A DNA stretch of 64,000 nt from Chlorokybus atmophyticus (lineage: Eukaryota; Streptophyta; Chlorokybophyceae; Chlorokybales; Chlorokybaceae): contig RHPI01001965.1 of assembly GCA_009103225.1 (NCBI GenBank), positions 568,104 through 632,103 on the forward strand. The letters are read 5' to 3'. Positions 29,481 through 41,755 of the stretch are shown piece by piece. The position numbers and the translations under genes were made by a program. The notes under the pieces were generated by a model. The model was given only the letters and a program-made list of their open reading frames with translations, was not told where the DNA came from and did no database searches. Each line of letters opens with the position of its first letter. Positions within the stretch are counted from its first letter, which is position 1.

Positions 29481-32400
29481 CTACCACTCCTCCTCTACCT
29501 GCGTGGCGAATCCGAGCTTCTTCTCTTCCCCCTGCGTCATCACTCCCACCCCCGAGAACCTCACTCTGTACCCGTACGTCCTCGCTAGCGGTCGCGCCCA
29601 CTGCTCGAACTCCGCGCGCGTCCACTCGAATCGATGATCTTCGTTCCTCAACCTCACACCCGACGATGATGATGACGATGATGTTGTATCTTCCCCTTGG
29701 GCACTGTGTGTGTGTGTACATGCCCGGTCGAGCAGCGGGTTGTACTCCACGTTGGGCGTGGACACGATAGCCACGCGGGGCGCGTAGTTCTTCAGTATGT
29801 TGGTGCCGACGGCTTGAAGAGGCTCGGGGTCGAGGTGCTCGATGACTTCGATCATCGTCACAACATCCACGTCGTTGACGTATCCACATGTGTCCACGAG
29901 GCCCGCCTCGCAGTCAGCTACTGAGCCAACATACGTCTCGATGCACCTGGCGTCGTGTTGGGATGAGGTTGTAGTTGTGGCTGCGTTGGGTACAAGCTTG
30001 TGCTTGCAGAACATCGCGAAGCGCTCCAACGCGCTGTTGGATATGTCCACGCCGATGAGATGTTTGACTTGCGTGTTCCGCCATAGGGCTGTTAGAAGCT
30101 TGCCATCACCGCAACCCAAGTCAACCTGCAGGAGACAGGTGCATGTGGACGTTTGCAAGTATTCTTTGCACGCAGCTGACCAAGCGGACTTTTACACGTT
30201 TGTTACATGGTCATCGTGTGCCGAGATGATGTCACACCACCACCACGCGAAAAGATAATCGAGCTGCATCCAGGTAGATGCAAGGGCAGAATGTCGTAGC
30301 ACAACATGCACGCACACGCACGTGTACGTGCACACGCACGCACATACGCACACCCACACACGCACTCGCCCTCGCCTACCACATATCCCGCATCCATAGC
30401 CTTCACAATCGTCGCCACGAACTCCATCCTTTGCGTCGCCAGGCTCGGGAAGAATATCTGGTCTTCCATGCGGTCCTCGGCAGGTTTGCTCCACGACCGC
30501 AGCGTGACTTGACACATCATAGTACGGAGCTCGCCCGTTGCCCCGTCGAGGTCGTCCGTTAACACAAGAGGGGCGCGGACGGTCTCGCCCTCCTGCATAC
30601 GCGACACGATTGCGTCGAGACCCTCGTGCACGCCGCCGCCGCCGAGCTCGAACTCGAAGGAGTCGTGATGCTCCAACGGGGTTTCACCCTCCTGAGTGAG
30701 AGAGGGACGATGGGTTGGAGGTGATAAGAGTACAGGCACATGAATGCACATACGCGCGCACCCACGCATGCACACTTGCACATGTGAGAGCGCATGCGCC
30801 TCCTCCCCTAACATGATACAAGCACAAGCACAAGCACAAGCACAAGTGCACACGCATCCACCCGCATGCTCACGTGCGCGCGCGCGCGCAGTGTGACAGG
30901 TAGCAATCAAGGGCAGATGATGACAGCAGCTGTATTTGGCAGCAAAACAGTGCATGACATGACAACAAATTGACTGGCTCCAAACCAAGAGTCACAACCC
31001 CACACCTGCAGGAACGGTCCCTCCGCCGTGGCGTTCCCCCCCTCCGCCAGCCAATACTCCACGCACACGACGGCGTCCACTTCCGGTTGCGTCGCCCCCT
31101 GTCCCTCCTCCACCACAGCAGCAACCCGACTCCCCGACAACGCCGCATTCACTTCCTCAACTCTCCGCCGCTTCGCCTCATTCACGGCGGGAGACAACAA
31201 CAACTTCTTCACAGAGCCGTTCTTCTCGCCGTCGAGAGACGCAATCGCCCACAACGCAGTCAGCGCAGCACTATTCTGCGCATCTTTGAGCAACTTGAAC
31301 GCCCTGGAGGACATGATATTCTGTCCTTCCATCGAAGAAAGAGACACCGAAGCCTCAAACATGGCGGGTGGACGTGCGGAAATGTGGTGTTCGTCTTCCG
31401 ACGTGCATAGCGCCTTGCCTCTCCAGTCCTTTCCTTTCCACGCGTACGTTGGCGTGCGCCACCCCCGATGCGCGCAGAGCTCTTCGAGCAGCACGCGCGG
31501 TAGGGGGCCGCGCCAGCGCGTGCGGCCGCGGAAGGCGTGGGGGAGACGGGACAGGTGGAGGGAGCGACGGGAGGAACGGTACATGCCGTCGGGGGTGGTG
31601 AGGAGAACCAGCCTGGGGAGGGGGGTGTTGTTAAGGGTAGTGCAGCGCGTGTGAGAGAGTTTCAGTGTCAGTGTGAAAGAGCGACTACGTGCGCAAGCGT
31701 GTGTGCATGTGCGTGTGGGTATGTGTGTAAGCGCATGCTCGCGTGAGAGAATGTCGCGGTGACTGTCAAACCGCTTCAATGCGTGCCCGCACACACACTC
31801 TCTGACACTCTACTCAGAGCGCATGTGTGCATGTACACATGCGCTCTAACTTATCAACTGTTTGTTGGAAGGTCAAACACAAAGTCACTCACTTGTGGTA
31901 CGTGCTGGCAGTCACGTTCTTGTAGCGTATGCCGCAGTTGAGGTTGCCCTTGTACGACGGCCCCGCCTCCGCGAGGATGGCGTCCCCGTACACGGGATGC
32001 CGCAGGAGCGCGCTGGCTCGAGTGTTCAACGGCAAGTTGAGTGTCTCAGTAGTAGACCCAACATCGTTCATCGGCACGTAAATGTGGCAGTCGCTCGCAG
32101 AAGTACCCACCCTCCTGACACAAAGCGAGCAACTCATTGACAAGTAGTGGCATTGACAACTGATAGCAACAACACATAGAAACAGCACATTGAAACAACA
32201 CGTCCACTTACTGCGATTGCAATACTGTTGTGGCGTTCAGAGCCTTTGCTATAGAAGCGAAGTAGTACGCCTCGACGGGTAGGAGGACGTCGTGGACATC
32301 GTGCTCGATGTTGGAGGGGATGACGGCTACGGAGTAGAACTCCAACGAAGACACGCGCTTGTTGGGTTGGGTATCCTCCCTCGCCTGCTCGTAAGCCCGC

Positions 32401-33439
32401 CACGCTTGGATGCTCTCACCCGCCATTTGCCACAACTCTGACCGCAGGGGCTCTGGCAACGACACGTCCACATGCAGCCCGTCCTTGGTCAAAGCAATGT
32501 GGGTTTGCTGAGTCTCACGCACGGCGTGTTGGAGGACGGACACGGCGCGACGTATGTCCCGCCCGCACTCGTCGTTGACAGCGCAACACGTGTCCAACGC
32601 TTTCTTTGTTAATAATGCCGTCAATGGGATGCATTTGTCGTTGAAGCGCAATGCTAGGGCGGCTGTTGTGCGAATGTAACCAACTTGGGACAACACCTGG
32701 GATTGGGTGCTGTTCATATTAGTGTTTGATAATGATGTGGTACTACTGCTGTTGTTGTTACACACCTCTGATGAAAGCTGCTGCTGGAGCCACTGCTGGA
32801 GCTGCTCCATAGGTGAATAGCGTGGACCCGCTGCGCTCTGACTGGCGAAAACACCCTGCGAGTTGATAGATGAGGCAATGCTAGTGGCACTATTGGATGC
32901 AGTTGCAAGTAGACAACACAAGCATGTGCTGACGAAGCACCTTAATAACCTTTCCCAATGCCACACGACGCGCGCACGTACGACTGCACACATGCGTGCA
33001 CGTGCACACATGTGTGCAGTCACGCACACACACCAAAAGAGACAAAGCGCGTGCGTGCGTGCTTGTGTACGTGGCTACGAGTGTGTGCGCGCGCACGCGC
33101 GTGTTATTGCACATTGTACAACCCTCTTCATGAACGCATTCCCACCTGCTGCTTGCATCGCATGCTTTACACAAACAGATCCACCAACCACGCAACGAGC
33201 GCACACACACAATACCTCATCCCCCTCACCGCGTCCAAGGCCGCCTGTGCCGCCGCCTGCTCCGCCATCTTCTTGCTCGCAGAGGAAGCAGCAGACATAT
33301 ACACGGACCCGTCCGGCAGCGTGACGGTGCTGATGAAACCACCTTTTCCGCCTTCTGCTGGCAATGTGGCGTATGTGGGTGCTTCTCCATTGAGCCGATG
33401 CACGCACAGCTGGTGGAGACGCGCCTTGGCCGTCGCCAT
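29481..33439 (-). CDS. HEN1: Small-RNA 2'-O-methyltransferase HEN1
   Basis: HEN1 adds a 2'-O-methyl group to the 3' end of miRNAs and siRNAs, protecting them from uridylation and decay. Six exons: 33230-33439, 32212-32855, 31893-32114, 31006-31612, 30380-30691 and 29481-30125, about 879 residues (Arabidopsis HEN1 has 942). Residues 1-75 form a dsRNA-binding domain (ASSASKKMAEQAAAQAAL is the final helix). The centre matches the plant HEN1 middle region (LVLLTTPDGMYRSS; SFEFELGGG). SQRxEFV-type sequence before the catalytic part is present (LATQRMEFV). The methyltransferase has the SAM motif VDLGCGDGKLL (666-676), the Mg ligands in EVIEHL (Glu758, Glu761, His762) and His829 in DHRFEWTR, plus STPNVEYNPLL. 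All metal ligands are present, so the enzyme should be active. The boundary after exon 1 has an alternative donor at GATGAG|GTATTG, rejected because of its phase. Confidence 0.92.
31816..31847. repeat. 13-bp inverted repeat in HEN1 intron 3
   Basis: Arms AGAGCGCATGTGT and ACACATGCGCTCT flank a 6-base loop. It lies between exons 31006-31612 and 31893-32114. Confidence 0.7.
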
Positions 33440-34797
33440 CGCTGGTGAATGTGACACAATACATGCGTGTTTGTGGAGAGGTTGCTTGGTTTGATGCATG
33501 GAGGTATGTGGTGATTGGGCATGCGTGCGGGGTTGTGGAGCTCTGTTTATGTACATGCGTGCAGCCAAAGGGTGTGCGGTGCAGTGAATGTGTAAACATG
33601 AGCCATGCGCTCACCTGAGGCGGCTGATGTCGACAAGGCAGAATGGTGGCTGTTCAATCAGTGAAGGTTTGGTGGCCGACGCAGGAAACAGCTGCACAAG
33701 CATCTAGCGCTTCACTATATGCTCTGACTCATTCACAGTAAGGACAAAAAAAAACTTGAATCTGACTTAGAGTACAGGCAGGTGCATGGCATTGATCACC
33801 CAACAACTGCAAAAATTGCACGTTTGCATACAACCCCACGCCACCCTGTTGTACAGCCACGCGCACACTGCTTGCTTCTGCTAACTATTGTCAAGGGGAA
33901 TCTCATTTACAGTGACAAAATGCGCAAAATTAACAATAATTCTTACTGCAAAAGAGAACATCCTGCAACAAAGGATCAATCAGCAACCCGAACTATGGTA
34001 CTACACCGCAGGTTGCTCATGGGTACAACTCATCCTACGCGTGGTCATCATACACACGAAGGACACATCGGTAAACTAAAATCGCCTCACACGCAATGCA
34101 TAGAACGCTACCCGCTTCCCTGAGCGGCTTCATCAGGCATGCAATTCCTGACTCCCAACTAACCGCACAGCCAGTGTCCTTTGCCGCCGTCGCTGATACA
34201 TCTCCCCTCGGTCAACCAGCGCCTGCCATCACCGCCATCACCACCGCCGCTGCCGCCGCCTCTGGCCTGGGCTCTCGCCTACGTCGCAGGGCAAGGTAGT
34301 GTGTCACTGTCAATTGGTAACGACATTGAGGCTTATGAGCGACGCTACGACAACTCTCTGCTCAAGCTCGATGAAACTGCGTACACTGCTGTTCTGACTG
34401 ACCATGTTGGCAATATTGAGTAGTGCTGTGCTGCAACTACTTGGTTTTGCTATTACTCGTGCGCTTCAAGTCTTACAATTGTCCTCACCATAAAGGTGCA
34501 TCGGCAGCGTAGCCAGTCTGAGCCAAGCCACTGCTAGCCAGCCAGATATAGCAACTGTTTGCGCGTCTGATACAGCATGCGAATAACAAATCATGCTATC
34601 ATGGACTTTTTCCGCACCAACCTTACTTCGCAGGCAACCAATGCTGAAAACGACAAGAAGATTGCATTGCTCAACCAATCAACGAGTTATTGCAGTTCAG
34701 TGCGCAATGCGCACACTGACTAACAGTGCACAGTGATGATACGTCCTAATGATAGTATATCTTACAAACACAGCAAAGCATTGAAGGGAGATTGCTC
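33440..34797. other. Intergenic region between HEN1 and the CRTISO-family gene
   Basis: It holds the HEN1 promoter and the 3' UTR of the isomerase gene. Short plus-strand frames at 34096-34299 and 34181-34423 overlap in different frames around a CCGCC repeat (34220-34265) and show no domain. I see no gene. Confidence 0.5.
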
Positions 34798-37700
34798 TCA
34801 AGCGCCAATGGCGTCTAGCAGCTCCCAATGCTTCCACACCGGCGCCAGCGTGTTTGCGCAGATGATGCCGCTTGCTGCACACAAGACAGATTGCTGTCAC
34901 ATCCTCGCATGGCACCCAGTTCGTAGGCGACCTGTTAAAGCAACAACAAGAGAGGAAACAAGGTCATACCGGCTACAGCGGGGACACCAATGCCGGGGAA
35001 TGTCGAGTCGCCACATGTGTACAGACCCGGCAGAGGGGTGGTATGGCCAGGGAACATGCTGTACAACACACCCAACAAAAACAGTCAGTGACAGCTTCCT
35101 TATGCTTGTGTGTGTGGTTGAGTGTGTATTTGAGCGTCATGACAGCTGCGCACCCTTGTCCAGCCTTAATGGCCGGGCCGTACGTGCCCCGGTCTCTCCT
35201 GAGATATCGACCATGCGTGATGGGTGTCCCGATCATTGTGACCTCCGTGCGTTGGCGGACATCCGGGATGGCCTTCTCCAGGGCCTTCCACAGCACCTCT
35301 GCCCTCTCCTGCTTCTTCTGCTCGTACTCCGGCGACCCGCGCTTCAGACCCTCCCATTCACTCCAGGGCTCAGTGGCAGGCCTGTACGCCATTGCTGATA
35401 CCATTCAGATACAGTTGTACAAGAGAGAGGAACGACTTATGATTGCTTACACCAGACTTACGTGTAAGCATGGACAACATGCTTCCCATGTGGAGCTAGT
35501 GAAGGATCCAGTACACTGGGTATCGACACGACAACAACATTCTGAGGTGCTGTGATTCCATTCTCCCAGCTGTTTACAATCATGTGATGTATCTCCAGGT
35601 CATCCGGGAGCCCCTGGTAATAGCAATCGAGTGAGCACTGATGTCCTGCATCAAACCATAGCGCATACCTTTGTGCATGTCATACCGTGGCATCAATGCC
35701 CAAGTGTAGGTGAATAAAGCTCTTGCACTGAGGTATGCTCTCACTCTCCTTCACGTAGCGTGCAGGGAAGGCACCATCTGGTACTAATCGCAGTGTGTCC
35801 CACACTGAGGCGTTGGACACCACAGCCCTGTTGTAACAGCCATATCATAACAATAACAAGTCTACAATGCAGTACACAACAAGAAATGACAGCATGAAAT
35901 ACGTTAAGCACTGACTTGCGTGCACGGATCGTGCGCAAGCCGCGCTCATCCCTACTTCTGCTCACTACCACGCCAGCCGCTTTGCCATTCTCCACAAGAA
36001 CCTGCCATAATGGTAGGGATGCAGCTCTCAGCTTGCCACTAAGGTTGCACGATCAGCGGAGCACAACACAAAAGTGTCCTGTCTGCAGCAACTGTGCACT
36101 GATAACTGAATGAAGTTCATCGACTCACGCGCCGTGAACGCATTACCTGTTCCACGTGAGTACCAAGAAGCAGCCTGCCGCCATACTTTTCCAACCCCGT
36201 AACAAGGGCTTGGATGATAGCTCCACTGCCTCCTTTGGGAAACTCAAGGTGACAGCCTGCCAAGCATTATATCATGAGCTTGCACGGACCGCAATGAAAA
36301 CAGTGGTAGAGGATGAAGCGCGACCAACAGACTTATTCAAAACAAAACAACCTCAGGTCTAACATTGTTACCTGGTTGGTACCATTCATTCAGCATGAAC
36401 GCCATCTCAGCTGCCACTGTTCCATCAGCAGGCAAGCCTGAGAGCAGGAAGCACAGGAGGTCCAGCCAGCGCAGCACAAATGGGTCCTTGACCTGCGCTT
36501 CACAAGTACAGTACAGTTGAAGCACTAATTGTCAGCGATGCACAGAGTAGTGTTGCGCAAGACAAATGCATAGCCTCACTTGTTGATGTTACCTACCGTG
36601 TCCTTGATCAACTCTGAAAATGGCTGGCTGAGTTGAGCCGCAACAGGTCCGGACTTCAGGAGAGCTGGGAGAAAGCGAGCGAGCGTGATGAGTGCTGCCG
36701 GGTCCTCTCGAATGGCAGCTGCAGGCAGCGCTGCTGTTGCATCCATGTACGGTTTCATTCTCTCCTGTTGTAAAGACACGCTCACTACAACTTAAGATAA
36801 TCAGAAAGCCTATCACGCACTTCCAGTAGGTTAACCCTCTACTGACCTGTAATGCGTCCCACTCCTTGACAGCTCCCGGCCCGGAAACCTTCTTGAGTAT
36901 TTCGTGGAACTGCTCTGCTCCAACCTTTGCTAGGAAGCTGCCTTCGGGCAGATGGCAGTACCATGCATCATACTGCAAGCGATGGTCAACATTGCTGTCT
37001 GATGCGCAACGAGCGACACACTCAACACGTGCACACAGCACATGAGTATTCAGCCCAAACCTTGATGCACGGCAGATCCACGTCCAGCGCATGCAGCACC
37101 TGTTGCATTCAATAATAAGCACAACATTACTTGACAGCTAGTGGCCATGCTTAGGCGTGTCAATGCTTGTGACTACGGTCTCACAGTGTTGACTGTCTGT
37201 GACCCACCTGACCCAGTGGGTTGGTGGTTGGTCGCGGGCACATCCCTGAGTACAGCGACGGTCCCGACTCAAAAGTGTAACCATCTTTCTTGAACTCATG
37301 CGCAGCGCCACCAGGGTCAACGTGGCTTTCACACACAATCACCTGAAACATCAACACGTTAGGTACGCAGCTCCAGCTACATACCAACTCCGCATGCAAC
37401 TCTGGGCACAAAAGCAGAAGCATGTGTGCATTGCTTCTCCTTCACCCTCCTTATTTATCAGTCTAACCTTATAACCATAGCGTGCAAGCAGTGCACCAGC
37501 GCACAGACCTCCTATACCGCTGCCTATCACCACTATATCAGTTTCCAAAGTTCGTGATGACTCTGTTCTGGTTGGTGGAGGAGCCTCTGTTACTGCTGCA
37601 CAGCGCACCCCTGTATGTGTATGCCTCGCAGCCACACCATGTGACCTGCACACAGTATGTGATCAGCTAACTGCAACCGAAAGCTTTACCAATAACAACT

Positions 37701-38411
37701 TTCAGTTTTACCCTCCAACGACTCTTGTTCACAACAATGACTGTTGAGGCAATGACTGTCAAAACAGGGTGAACTGCTGTGAAGTCTATATTTAACAGCA
37801 TGGGAGGAAACACATACTTGGGTACCTGTTTCACGTTTATTACACCAATTAGTACTACTGCTACTAGTACTGCAGTTGCATCCAACCGATTTCGGTTGCG
37901 TGTTGTAGATCGTGACCATTTCAGCAACCACCTCAAAGGCATGAGCGCAAGCAACAAGCTAAAGTGCACTAATGCATTCTACACATCACCTGCAGCTCAA
38001 TGTGGCAATGCAGCGCAGTGTTCCAGCTTGCAATTTGCAGCAGCTCTTGCAAGGCCAAACAAGCAGCAAGGTGTGCATTGTTTCTTGCTCCTGCAGCGTG
38101 GTGGACGCACGCTGCAGGAGCAAGACAACACGCAATGTGCAGAACAAGAATATGGTCACTTGTGGTTAATCAAGGCTTACGTGTAGCCTAATGTGAAACC
38201 ACAGCTACAACACCGACCACCCAAATAGAAGCAGCAGTGCCAACCTGCAGTATCCAGTCTGCGCTCCTGTCCCAAGCACCAGCGAACCAGCCAGAAACGC
38301 CCTACGATCCGCCCTAAACGCTCGCTGCTGCAGACCAGAAGCGCTCCCTCGCCTAACAGCAGCTGCAGACACCGCCGCAGCGCACACGGACGCCGCCACC
38401 ACGACCGCCAT
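34798..38411 (-). CDS. Plastid carotenoid-isomerase-family (CRTISO/prolycopene isomerase-like) FAD protein
   Basis: CRTISO converts poly-cis-lycopene to all-trans-lycopene in plastids; CRTISO-like paralogues share the fold. Fourteen exons join in phase: 38245-38411, 37468-37645, 37208-37342, 37061-37099, 36847-36972, 36597-36764, 36372-36492, 36147-36256, 35916-36001, 35686-35827, 35462-35613, 35154-35381, 34970-35058 and 34798-34874, 605 residues. The first 85 or so residues are Ala/Ser/Arg-rich, transit-peptide-like. Then DIVVIGSGIGGLCAGALLA (dinucleotide-binding), ESHVDPGGAAHEF, SGPSLYSG, SFIHLHLGIDAT, VVVSIPSVLDPSLAP, GKHVVHAYTPATEPWSEWEG, TPITHGRYLRRDRGTYGPA and PGLYTCGDSTFPGIGVPAV, the C-terminal signature of the family. 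Whether it is the canonical isomerase or a CRTISO-like paralogue needs a phylogeny. A perfect hairpin lies in intron 1. Confidence 0.88.
38083..38125. repeat. Perfect 18-bp inverted repeat in intron 1 of the CRTISO-family gene
   Basis: Arms TCTTGCTCCTGCAGCGTG and CACGCTGCAGGAGCAAGA are fully complementary with a 7-base loop (38101-38107). The intron spans 37646-38244. Confidence 0.85.
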
Positions 38412-41207
38412 CCTGGTGGTTTCAATGCCACAGTCGCTGGTGCAGTTGTTGGGCCAGGAAAGCGCAGACCCGGGGCTGATCTGGCACGCATGGGCAATCT
38501 GGTGGCGGGCGTGCCGACGTGGAGGAGCGCGCGACCGACCGCGGCCGCCTCGCGCTATATCGCGCGCATGCACGTCGCTCCACGTCACTCCTTCGCGCGG
38601 ATGGAGCAAGAGTAGCTGTTGAGGCCTCCATTTGAAATGGTCTACAGGTACTAGTATTTGTCCATTTCATCAACTTGCATATCGTAAAGACACGTACATT
38701 ACAACCCTCACTCAAATGTCAGAGTTAAATTTCACTGCATCCTTTCGCTATGCTGACCGCACCAAAAGTCAATGCATTGTTATTATCGTTAACAAGGCCT
38801 GTAATAATCTATCAAAATTACAACCCAATGCAATCAAAATTTGTTTTAAGGTTGCAATGTACGTGTCTACGCTATAGTAGAGTGGCACTTATTCGTGTTA
38901 AGATAGATAACTCATTTGCTGATTGCTTTTGTCTGCTATCATGTTAAGCAATAGAGAAATGCCAACACCACAGCATTATGATACCCGTATGCAGGCTTCT
39001 GCTTTGTTCTTGCAACCTCTCCTGATGCCAATTCTCCTTTATCTTTATCAGTACCGCGTGCAGGCACCCGCAGCCAAGCATCCTCTTCTCCCACGCCCGC
39101 AGTGTATTGCGTGATGTACATGCCACTGCATGCCGCAACAATGCTTTGTGTTATTTGTGCAAGTTTCAACCTTTTTTAACCATGAGCTACAGGTTTTTAC
39201 AAAAAGCTCTCAACCCCTTCGTACCGAAAAAAACTTGTATTCTATAAAGTAGTATATTATATTCGCAGCGCGGCGCGAGGGGGGGGGGGGGGGGGGGGNN
39301 NNNNNNNNNNNNNNNNNNNNNNNNNNNNNNNNNNNNNNNNNNNNNNNNNNNNNNNNNNNNNNNNNNNNNNNNNNNNNNNNNNNNNNNNNNNNNNNNNNNN
39401 NNNNNNNNNNNNNNNNNNNNNNNNNNNNNNNNNNNNNNNNNNNNNNNNNNNNNNNNNNNNNNNGAAGGGGGGGGGCATGCAGTTCTTGCCAGCTATGAGT
39501 GATATTACTTGCTTCATATTGTTGTAATCCGACCATGCATTGTCAGCTTCGACTTATCTTGTGCATTACCTTATAAAAAACACACATAGTATTATCACAT
39601 GGTACCAAGTCGTAGGCCTTGAACGCGATTGGTTCCCGCAATATCAAAGCTGCTTGGCGCAACGCTTTGTCAACATTTGTGGTGACTCCATGTACTATAT
39701 ACGCCATGCCTGGCCCTTATAGGCTGGGTGGTGAAGTTGATACTAATGTGAGTATTTAAGAGTAACGTTTTTTTGGTTGAACGGCATTTTTATTATTAAT
39801 GAATTGCTTAATGGTTAAAATCTATACGCCATGCATCTGCGACAAGCAGCGCTCCATCAATGCTAGCCTTGCTCTTTTAGCTGTAGCTGCAAATGTGCAA
39901 TGCGTACATTGCTCGGGGAAGACGCATCATGTGCACTATGTACAATGCATTACGTGCTTTGATAGGACTGCGTATGTGCGCACATTTACTACATGTTACA
40001 AACTTGCGTGTTGCAGCAATCTGTAAGACGCAATGTACATTATAAGCGATCATACACGCAGCAACGCCCGAGATAAAGAGTGTTGCTTTGAAGCGGCAGC
40101 ACATGGACGTGGAGGTTTGGTTTAGCTTTGCATGTTACACCATTGCTCGTCAATGAGATCACGCAAATGAACAACGTTCAACCTACTCGCATATTGAGGG
40201 GATCGTCTTCGTAGCTATCTAGGGTATGCCCCGCTGCTCACACATCTGCATGTGCTCAGCATGCACTTGTATTGGCATTGACGTATGTTCTATAGCTTAT
40301 GCAGCATAGCGTGTTGAGGTTAAGTTTGCAATGAAAATATGCGTTCTCAATTCAATATCGACATAAGATGTCATTGGACTCCCATAACCAATGATTTTTC
40401 AGGGCTGCATGAAACATAAGTACTGTTTAATGTTTAAATACTTCCTTTTAATGACCTCTGATAAAGCCTTAACGGTGCAGCTAAACTTAGCCGTTTGCTG
40501 TGGTCATTGACTCATTCACCCACGAGGCCGTTGGACTGCTCAGTGTCAAAGCGGTTCAGGTGCCATACACATGTACATGAACAGCTCACTCTAGGTGAGT
40601 TTTACGACATCAGAGGTACCTACGTGTTTCAACAAATTCAAACCGTTGCCAGTGGGCCACCCAAGCCAAATTCAACCCTTGCTTTGCTGACGCACATAAT
40701 CAGTTGAACCGGCAGTTACATGCCGTTAGGGACGCTTCCCGCGAAAGACACACAACCCGATTTTTTCGCGGGGGCCACTGGACAGGTCATCACCCGCGAA
40801 AGCAAAGAGAATGGGGCGCGCCGCGCTTGCCGATTCTGCTCCGCAAGTGACGTGGTTGCCTGCGTCGATTGCTCCCATCATAAACTGACCATCACATGAG
40901 ACTAACCAATTAGCCCCTTTATTAAATGCCTTGCATTGAGACCAGCTCTCATCTTAGGCCATGCATGACTCTGGTAGGCCCGTCATCACCAGCAGATAGA
41001 GATTCAAAGGCGCGGCTGATTCTCGCAAAGTTTGATGCCGCAAAAAAGTGTCAACCGCCTGCTGCGCAGTTGAATTGGCCCGTCGCGTCGCGATGTCCGC
41101 CAAATCTTGTATCCAGCCTGTGACCTCCCGACTTTTGTTGCCTGTACGACTGATATACTGTGTCAGATCTGTGCTTAAATACCGGCAGCGCATTGCGGAC
41201 GCTCCGG
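38412..41207. other. Intergenic region with assembly gap
   Basis: The CRTISO-family promoter lies at the left edge. 38620-40950 is AT-rich with no supportable gene. An N gap occupies 39299-39463, preceded by a run of about 20 G and followed by GAAGGGGGGGG. The minus-strand frame reading on from the small gene down to 40954 looks protein-like in parts (for example TGWIQDLADIATRR) but is only open by read-through of an apparent intron. Confidence 0.5.
39299..39463. other. Assembly gap (Ns)
   Basis: This is a 165-base N run flanked by poly-G on both sides. Confidence 1.
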
Positions 41208-41625
41208 TCACGAAATGTGATAATCGGAGCCTGAAACCAACAAAGTGCATCGATCTCATGCGACGGCCAGTTAAAGTCTTTTGGCAGGATGTGTTTCTGA
41301 GTGGGTGACTGTATGAGGTGTGACACACAGCGCATGTGTCTGCGTGTGTACAATTGGCGTTGTTCTGCTTACCCTTCTCCAGCTCCGTGTCCTTCACTGT
41401 GTCCTCTGCCTTGTCTGCGTGGCGATTGCCTTGCTGGCTTGCCGACAGGGGGCGGGAAGACAGTAGTAGACTAGTCAGGGTCACGTTGCTGTGCAGCAAC
41501 AACCAACCTGCCGCCGCTGCTGCCGTCGCCGTGAGGTGGCTCCTCTTGTCGATCACCTGGTTGGAGCGACGGCCTCCACTTGTAGTTGGCGGCTTGAAGC
41601 TTGAAGTTTGAAGCTGCAGCAGCAT
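41208..41625 (-). CDS. Small plastid-type protein, unrecognised
   Basis: Two exons, 41373-41625 and 41208-41230, give a 91-residue protein. The donor (AAGG|GTAAGC) and the acceptor (TTGGTTTCAG) are both good and phases agree. The N-terminus looks like a transit peptide (MLLQLQTSSFKPPTTSGGRR), followed by an Ala/Leu-rich hydrophobic segment and a charged tail ending SDYHIS. No family is recognised. The alternative is an unspliced 222-residue protein running to 40954, since the intron happens to be open in frame; transcript data would decide. It starts 130 bases from the divergent VHL/BFN gene and probably shares its promoter. Confidence 0.45.
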
Positions 41626-41755
41626 GGCTTGCTGAAAAGTGGGGAGGAAGCTGAATTGGTAGTGCAATTGGTGCAGCGGAGAGTGCAGCAGCTGCGACTA
41701 CGTGACAGTTTGAAAGGCAAAGGCGGCAGAGGACGAGGAGCAGGAAGACAAGGTC
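41626..41755. promoter_or_regulatory. Compact divergent promoter
   Basis: Only 130 bases separate the start codons of two oppositely directed genes whose products both look plastid-targeted. Both promoters and 5' UTRs must fit here or overlap the first exons. No TATA box is evident. Inferred from position only. Confidence 0.4.

Noticed and set aside
40954-41667. Single-exon 237-codon gene
   Set aside because: A consensus donor and acceptor inside it give a shorter spliced protein. The unspliced reading is kept only as an alternative in the entry for the small plastid-type protein.
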